DNA of 64,000 bases. It comes from CAZYSK01 sp964649415. Its GTDB lineage: Bacteria > Chloroflexota > Anaerolineae > B4-G1. Position numbers and translations under genes: made by a program. Position 1 is the first letter of the stretch. Every line of letters starts with the position of its first letter. Below are positions 59,485 to 64,000 of this stretch, piece after piece. Under the pieces are notes generated by a model. That model made no database searches, was not told the DNA's origin, and saw nothing but the letters and a program-made list of their open reading frames with translations. The stretch is taken from positions 1 to 64,000 of the forward strand of contig CAZYSK010000009.1 in assembly GCA_964649415.1 (NCBI GenBank). Reading direction: 5' to 3'.

Positions 59485-60951
59485 TTGACCCGTTACGAAC
59501 CTGTGATTGGACTGGAGGTCCACGCCCAACTTCATACCGCCTCGAAGATGTTCTGCTCCTGCCCGGTGGTGGAAGACACCGGCGACCTGGAGCCCAACAC
59601 CTACGTCTGCCCGATCTGCACCGGTATGCCGGGGACACTGCCGGTCATCAACCGGCGCGCCGTCGAGATGGCCATCACGACCGGACTGGCGCTGCACTGC
59701 GAGGTGCCACCTTTCACCCGCTTCGCCCGCAAGTCCTATTTCTATCCCGATCTGCCCAAAGGCTATCAGATTTCCCAGTACACGCCGGTGTTCGCGCCGC
59801 TGACGATAAACGGCTACCTGGACGTGGAAACTGAGACGGGCGTCAAGCGCATCCGCATCAACCGCGCGCATCTAGAGGAAGACGCGGGCAAGCTGTACCA
59901 CGTGGGCGGTGGGGCCAGCCTGGTGGATCTCAACCGCGCCGGCGTGCCCCTGCTGGAGATCGTCAGCGAGCCCGACATGCGCTCGGTTGAGGAGGTGCGG
60001 GCCTACGCGACCAAGCTGCACCACATCATCGTCTATCTGGGCGTCAACTCCGGGGACATGGAGAAGGGAATGATGCGCTTCGAGGCCAACGTCAGCGTGC
60101 GCCCGGTGGGCTCCGACGCGCTGAACCCGCGCCACGAGATCAAGAATCTCAACTCGTTCCGCGCCCTGGCCCGCTCTGTCAGCTACGAGATCGAGAATCA
60201 GATCGCGACGCTCGAGGCCGGGGGCACGGTCGTGCAGCAGACGATGGGCTGGGACGAGGCGCGCGGCGTCACCGTGCCCCAGCGGGGCAAGGAGTACGCC
60301 GACGATTACCGCTACTTCCCCGAGCCCGACCTGCCGATGCTGGAGATCAGCCGTGAATGGGTGGAGGAACTGCGCACACGGCTGCCGGAGATGCCCCATG
60401 TCAAGCGCGCGCGCTTCGTCGCCGACTACGGGCTGAGCGAGCACGACGCCGAGGTGCTGGTCACGGACAGGGCGGTGGCCGACTACTATGAAGCCGTCGT
60501 AGCCGCAATGGCCGGCGCCACGGAGCCGAAGACGGTGGCCAACTGGGTCACCGGCGAGCTGTTCCGGCTGATGAACGAGACGGGAAAGGGAATCGGGGAG
60601 GTGCCGGTCTCACCCCAGGCGCTGGCAGAGCTGATCGGGCTGGTCAAGGACGGCACGATCAACCTGAACACGGGCAAGGAAGTGCTGGAGAAGATGTTCG
60701 CCAGCGGGCAGAGCGCCCACCAGATCATCGACGCGCACGGCCTGGCACAGATCTCGGACGTGGCCGCGCTGGAGAAGACAGTCGCAGAGGTGTTGGACAA
60801 ACATCCCGAGGAGGTAGGCCAGTACCTGGACGGCAAGACTAAAGTCCTGGGCTGGCTGATCGGGCAGGTGATGCGGGCCACCCGAGGCAAAGCGAATCCT
60901 CAGGTGGTCCGGGAGCTACTCCAGACACAATTGGAGACCCGAAAAGGTTAA
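59485..60951 (+). CDS. gatB: Aspartyl/glutamyl-tRNA(Asn/Gln) amidotransferase subunit B
   Basis: A 488-residue GatB, of normal length. TTG 59485 is chosen because the protein then starts TRYEPVIGLEVHAQLHT, the family start, with GGAGGGAG upstream. CSCPVVEDTGDLEPNTYVCPICTGMPG carries the zinc cysteines. GYQISQYTPV, HLEEDAGKL and the C-terminal YqeY-like helical domain (EVLEKMFASGQSAHQIIDA) complete it. It joins GatA and GatC, not in this window, to amidate misacylated tRNA. Confidence 0.95.
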   Translation: MTRYEPVIGLEVHAQLHTASKMFCSCPVVEDTGDLEPNTYVCPICTGMPGTLPVINRRAVEMAITTGLALHCEVPPFTRFARKSYFYPDLPKGYQISQYTPVFAPLTINGYLDVETETGVKRIRINRAHLEEDAGKLYHVGGGASLVDLNRAGVPLLEIVSEPDMRSVEEVRAYATKLHHIIVYLGVNSGDMEKGMMRFEANVSVRPVGSDALNPRHEIKNLNSFRALARSVSYEIENQIATLEAGGTVVQQTMGWDEARGVTVPQRGKEYADDYRYFPEPDLPMLEISREWVEELRTRLPEMPHVKRARFVADYGLSEHDAEVLVTDRAVADYYEAVVAAMAGATEPKTVANWVTGELFRLMNETGKGIGEVPVSPQALAELIGLVKDGTINLNTGKEVLEKMFASGQSAHQIIDAHGLAQISDVAALEKTVAEVLDKHPEEVGQYLDGKTKVLGWLIGQVMRATRGKANPQVVRELLQTQLETRKG

Positions 60952-60967
60952 GAGGCGGGGCGAGAAA

Positions 60968-61010
60968 CGGGGCTAGTCATCGAGAAATGCAAGATTCGAG
61001 ACTAGCCCCG
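60968..61010. terminator. Stem-loop after gatB
   Basis: CGGGGCTAGTC (60968-60978) pairs perfectly with GACTAGCCCCG (61000-61010), an 11-bp stem, extended by an inner TCGA pair. No T-run follows, so it may be a terminator assisted by Rho, or a processing signal. The rest of the 220-bp gap before gdhA has two further small hairpins (CGGGTGT/ACACCCG near 61036-61056 and ACCGGG/CCCGGT at 61115-61133). Confidence 0.55.
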
Positions 61011-61171
61011 AAGATTGTCACGCAAGAAAGGTGGCGGGTGTCACTGGCACACCCGTCTTAGCACGGGTATACTCTGTTATAGGCAATCTTGGTGCAAGTG
61101 GCGATATGGCTCTTACCGGGAGGAGCGCCCGGTTGTGAAGTCGCTCAAATCACCCGAACGGAGGCATAGAC

Positions 61172-62458
61172 ATGTCGGAAGAACTGAATCCCTTTGCCAT
61201 CGCGCAGAAGCAATTGGACCAGGCCGCCAAGATCATGGGCCTGGATCCGGCAACGCACGAACTGCTGCGATGGCCAATGCACGAACTGCACGTGACGCTC
61301 CCAGTGCGGATGGACGACGGGAGTGTCAAGGTCTTTCATGGCTTCCGCGTGCAGCACAATGGCGCTCGTGGACCGACAAAGGGAGGTATTCGCTACCATC
61401 CCAGCGAAACCATAGACACAGTGCGTGCACTGGCCACCTGGATGACTTGGAAGACTGCAGTGGCAGACCTGCCGCTGGGCGGTGGCAAAGGCGGCATCAT
61501 CTGCAATCCCAACGAGATGTCAGAGTGGGAGCTGGAGCGCCTGAGCCGTACATACATCCGCAAGGTAGGCCGCATCCTCGGCCCAGATCTTGACGTCCCC
61601 GCGCCAGACGTCGCCACGAATCCCCAGACCATGTCCTGGATGCTGGACGAGTACGAGACGGTCTTCGGGCATCACGCCCCCGGCGTGATCACCGGCAAGC
61701 CGCTGCCCTTGGGCGGATCGGCAGGCAGAGGCCCCGCCACAGGCGTTGGCGTTATCGTGACCGTCCGCGAGGCCCTCAAGTGCCTGGGAATCGACTCCAC
61801 GACGACGACCGCCGCCATCCAGGGTTTCGGGAACGTGGCCCAGTCCGCCGCCATCAACTACGTCGACATGCTGGGCGGCCGGGTCATGTGTGTCTCCTGC
61901 TGGGATCACAATGACCGCACGGCCTACACGTACGCCAAGAAGGGCGGTATTGACCCGAAGTTCCTCCAGACCATCGCCGACCCCTACGGAACCATTGGCA
62001 GAGAAGCGGCGCTGGGGGCCGGGTACGAGGTGAAGGACGGCAACGCGTGGCTCAGTCAGGAAGTGGACGTCTTGATCCCCGCCGCCATCGAGGGAGTCAT
62101 CACTGGGGAGACAGCCAAGCAGATCCATCCCCGCGTCAAGATTGTGGCGGAGGCAGCCAACGGTCCCACCACCCCGGAGGCCGATGAGGTTCTCGGCGAG
62201 CGTGGCCTGTACGTGATCCCCGACTTCCTGTGCAACGCCGGCGGGGTCACCGTGTCGTACTTCGAGCAGGTGCAGAACGCCTACGGCTACTACTGGGACG
62301 AGGCGCTTGTCCACGAGCGCCTGGACAAGAAGATGACGTCCGCCTTCGACGCCGTGCACGGTATGGCGCAGAAGCACGGGGTGAACAACCGCATGGGAGC
62401 CTACATCGTCGCCGTGAGCCGCGTGGCCGAGGCCTGCAAGCTGCGCGGGTGGGCGTAG
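61172..62458 (+). CDS. gdhA: Glutamate dehydrogenase (Glu/Leu/Phe/Val family)
   Basis: A 428-residue enzyme of the usual length. The catalytic glycine-lysine loop is GPTKGGIRYHP, followed by DLPLGGGKGGI. The catalytic Asp is in DVPAPDV, and the NAD(P)-binding loop is VAIQGFGNVAQ-like (AAIQGFGNVAQSA). GGAGG precedes the ATG. It interconverts glutamate and 2-oxoglutarate plus ammonia. Cofactor preference is not assigned. Confidence 0.95.
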   Translation: MSEELNPFAIAQKQLDQAAKIMGLDPATHELLRWPMHELHVTLPVRMDDGSVKVFHGFRVQHNGARGPTKGGIRYHPSETIDTVRALATWMTWKTAVADLPLGGGKGGIICNPNEMSEWELERLSRTYIRKVGRILGPDLDVPAPDVATNPQTMSWMLDEYETVFGHHAPGVITGKPLPLGGSAGRGPATGVGVIVTVREALKCLGIDSTTTTAAIQGFGNVAQSAAINYVDMLGGRVMCVSCWDHNDRTAYTYAKKGGIDPKFLQTIADPYGTIGREAALGAGYEVKDGNAWLSQEVDVLIPAAIEGVITGETAKQIHPRVKIVAEAANGPTTPEADEVLGERGLYVIPDFLCNAGGVTVSYFEQVQNAYGYYWDEALVHERLDKKMTSAFDAVHGMAQKHGVNNRMGAYIVAVSRVAEACKLRGWA

Positions 62459-62527
62459 GCCAATCAATGCTGGCGCCGGCAGTCCATGGGCGCGTGGCGT
62501 GCTGGCCTAGCCCAATCTGACGAACAT

Positions 62528-62558
62528 CCAAGCCCCTGCTCCGTGAGCAGGGGCTTGG
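62528..62558 (+). terminator. Strong terminator after gdhA
   Basis: CCAAGCCCCTGCTC (62528-62541) pairs perfectly with GAGCAGGGGCTTGG (62545-62558) around the loop CGT, a 14-bp stem. It ends 3 bp before the ssb promoter. Confidence 0.8.
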
Positions 62559-62561
62559 TAT

Positions 62562-62590
62562 TTGACTTCGCATCGCTTTCGGGGTAAGAT
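62562..62590 (+). promoter_or_regulatory. Sigma70-type promoter of ssb
   Basis: TTGACT (62562-62567) and TAAGAT (62585-62590), spaced 17 bp, directly after the gdhA terminator and about 43 bp upstream of ssb. Confidence 0.75.
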
Positions 62591-62632
62591 AGCGGCACGA
62601 CTAACGGACACACACTCGCGAAGGAGGTAGCC

Positions 62633-63052
62633 ATGTACCAAAAAGTCATCATTGCAGGGAATCTTGGTCGAGACCCGGAAATGCGCTACACGTCCGACGG
62701 CACGCCGGTCACCAACTTCTCGGTTGCCACCAATCGGCGCTGGACGAATGCCGATGGTAGCCGGGCCGAGGAGACCGTGTGGTTTCGCGTTACCGCGTGG
62801 CGGCGAACAGCCGAAGTCTGCAATCAGTACCTGAAGAAAGGACAGCAGGTTCTGGTCGAGGGCCAACTCAAACCCGATCCTGCGACCGGTGGCCCACGCA
62901 TCTGGACAGGGAACGACGGCATCGCCCGTGCATCGTACGAACTAACGGCATTCACGGTCAAATTCCTGGGCGGGCGTGGCGAACCCTCTGTGGAGCCGTA
63001 CGGTGGAGCCGAGGAGCCTCCTCCCGAGCCGGAAGAGGAGATCCCATTCTAG
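62633..63052 (+). CDS. ssb: Single-stranded DNA-binding protein
   Basis: A 139-residue SSB. The OB fold starts MYQKVIIAGNLGRDPEMRYT and has VTNFSVATNRRW, WFRVTAWRRTAEVC and YLKKGQQVLVEGQL. The acidic tail ends EEEIPF, the typical interaction tip. AAGGAGGTAGCC precedes the ATG. It has its own promoter and is followed by a hairpin terminator. Confidence 0.96.
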   Translation: MYQKVIIAGNLGRDPEMRYTSDGTPVTNFSVATNRRWTNADGSRAEETVWFRVTAWRRTAEVCNQYLKKGQQVLVEGQLKPDPATGGPRIWTGNDGIARASYELTAFTVKFLGGRGEPSVEPYGGAEEPPPEPEEEIPF

Positions 63053-63230
63053 GGTAATCCGGCATCCCGGCCGCGGTGCGCTCCGCCACCGGGCCGAATG
63101 TGGCGAACGGGCGCCCCCACGGCAGCACACCACGCTCTGAACTGAGCACGGAGCGATTGGGCGCCGCCGAAGCGCCCACGACAACGTGCTGATGCACTGC
63201 AGAGCGCCAACCGTGCCAGCGGCATGGTTC

Positions 63231-63255
63231 GACCGCCGCTCTTGGAGCGGCGGTC
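63231..63255 (+). terminator. Hairpin terminator after ssb
   Basis: GACCGCCGCTC (63231-63241) pairs perfectly with GAGCGGCGGTC (63245-63255) around TTG, followed by TGTCTTG. The stretch 63053-63305 otherwise shows nothing. Confidence 0.7.
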
Positions 63256-63305
63256 TGTCTTGACCGTGCCTGATCTTGCCACTACCGTCTTGAGGAGGTA
63301 CCTCG

Positions 63306-63635
63306 ATGAAGACGCCGCGCCGTCACCAGATGCAGGTGAACATCGAAGTTCCGCCCGATCTGGAGGCAATCTACGCCAACCTTGCCCTGATCACACACTC
63401 AGCCTCCGAGGTCATCATTGACTTCGCCCGCATCCTGCCGAACATGCCCAAGGCCAAGGTCTACGCCCGCATCATCAACACCCCGATACACGCCAAGCTG
63501 CTGCTGCGGGCTTTGGCCGAAAACCTGGAGAAATACGAGGCCCAGTTCGGCGAGATCAAGCTGCCCGCCGACGGCGACGCACTGGTGCAGCAGTTCTTCG
63601 GCGACGCCAAGCCGCCCAGCCCTCCGACGTCGTGA
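63306..63635 (+). CDS. DUF3467 domain protein
   Basis: A 109-residue small protein with GAGGAGGTACCTCG upstream of the ATG. QVNIEVPPDLEAIYANLALITHSASEVIIDFARILPNMP and later NTPIHAKLLLRALAENLEKYEAQFGEI match DUF3467 at full length. Its function is not known; it is widespread in bacteria. Its neighbours here are ssb and a translin-like gene. Confidence 0.85.
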   Translation: MKTPRRHQMQVNIEVPPDLEAIYANLALITHSASEVIIDFARILPNMPKAKVYARIINTPIHAKLLLRALAENLEKYEAQFGEIKLPADGDALVQQFFGDAKPPSPPTS

Positions 63636-63655
63636 TCCCACCGGCAGGGCACACC

Positions 63656-64000
63656 ATGAGCATAGCGATGAATATGAATCACCTGGAGACGATATCCGAA
63701 CGCATCCGGGCCGAGTTCGAGGCCCGCAACGACGCCCGCGATGGCGTGCTGCGCCGCTCCCGTGAGCTGATCCGCCTATGTGCGACTGCGATCCGTGCCA
63801 GCCATCGCGACGAGTGGGATGAAGCCCGCGAACTGCTGTCCCAGGCCGACGCGGTCGCCGACGGTATCCGGGAGGCCACCGTGCCCTACCCTGACCTGCA
63901 GTGCGCAGGCTACACCCAGGACGCTCTCAAGGAATTGGTCGAGGCACACGCCACGCTGGCAATGGCCAGCGACACGCCGATCCCGGAGCCGGAGACGCTG
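63656..64000 (+). CDS. Translin-like nucleic-acid-binding protein, cut by the window end
   Basis: The first 115 residues of a longer gene. The all-helical sequence LETISERIRAEFEARNDARD, ELIRLCATAIRASHRDEW and especially VPYPDLQCAGYTQDALKELVEA matches prokaryotic translin, an RNA/DNA-binding helical fold. No Shine-Dalgarno is clear; a second ATG (63668) is possible. It follows DUF3467 by 20 bp. Confidence 0.75.
   Translation, partial: MSIAMNMNHLETISERIRAEFEARNDARDGVLRRSRELIRLCATAIRASHRDEWDEARELLSQADAVADGIREATVPYPDLQCAGYTQDALKELVEAHATLAMASDTPIPEPETL

Noticed and set aside
1..64000. A transposase or RAYT gene driving the short repeats, prophage genes, tRNA or rRNA genes
   Set aside because: Searched by eye on both strands; none found in this window.

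Overview
The window is a high-GC contig piece, most likely from a Chloroflexota (Anaerolineae-like) bacterium and probably a draft or metagenome assembly, because it contains one run of exactly 100 N inside a tandem repeat. The lineage call is an inference. It rests on the mix of genes (EtfBA plus GlcD, DUF2142 glycosyltransferase, many ADP-ribosylglycohydrolases, secreted proteins ending in an F-L-P-L-V-L-R-like tail) and on the density of short hairpin repeats. No rRNA, tRNA, prophage or CRISPR array was seen.

Layout. 0.1-2.4 kb (-): zinc alcohol dehydrogenase and a SIS sugar isomerase/deglycase. 2.8-6.1 kb (+): etfB, etfA and a GlcD-type FAD oxidase, a likely 2-hydroxyacid dehydrogenase-ETF unit. 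7-11 kb (+): a flavodoxin-ferredoxin fusion, then a formate/nitrite channel fused to a response-regulator receiver domain and a receiver-histidine kinase. 11-14 kb (-): L,D-transpeptidase and DNA polymerase IV. 14.4-19.2 kb (+): DegV, NAD(P)HX repair enzyme, TrmO, a short asparaginase, RidA and a Dabb protein. 19.3-34.7 kb (-): a VWA/membrane trio, then a cell-surface glycan block (glycosyltransferases, DUF2142 membrane enzyme, TatD, two phosphohexomutases, an unassigned nucleotidyltransferase, and GMD/RMD for GDP-D-rhamnose). 34.8-45 kb (+): secreted GH18-like, beta-helix and 14-repeat FG-GAP proteins, a membrane protein and a Tat-exported L,D-transpeptidase. 46.5-56.8 kb (-): LacI regulator, ribokinase, ribose pyranase, sugar/nucleoside ABC transporter, two ADP-ribosylglycohydrolases and a nucleoside hydrolase, together a plausible ribonucleoside/ADP-ribosyl scavenging system feeding ribose into central metabolism. 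56.9-64 kb (+): DUF362, aminotransferase, GatB, glutamate dehydrogenase, SSB, DUF3467 and a translin-like gene cut by the window end.

The most unusual property is the density of short hairpin repeats of at least a dozen families. The commonest has a 36-bp period (GCGCCAT-loop-ATGGCGC followed by CTTTNTARGGAC). Many sit inside genes and are read in frame: they form new N-termini (asparaginase, GH18), new C-termini (TatD, histidine kinase) or internal loops (GT4, GT2, ADP-ribosylglycohydrolase, FG-GAP protein). In the asparaginase a 42-bp hairpin element is bounded by a perfect 9-bp direct duplication right after the start codon. Removing element plus one duplicate restores a normal protein start, so this looks like a recent transposition-like event of a tiny element. 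Several families keep constant flanks while their stems change on both sides together, so structure rather than sequence seems to be maintained. No transposase that could mobilise them is in the window.
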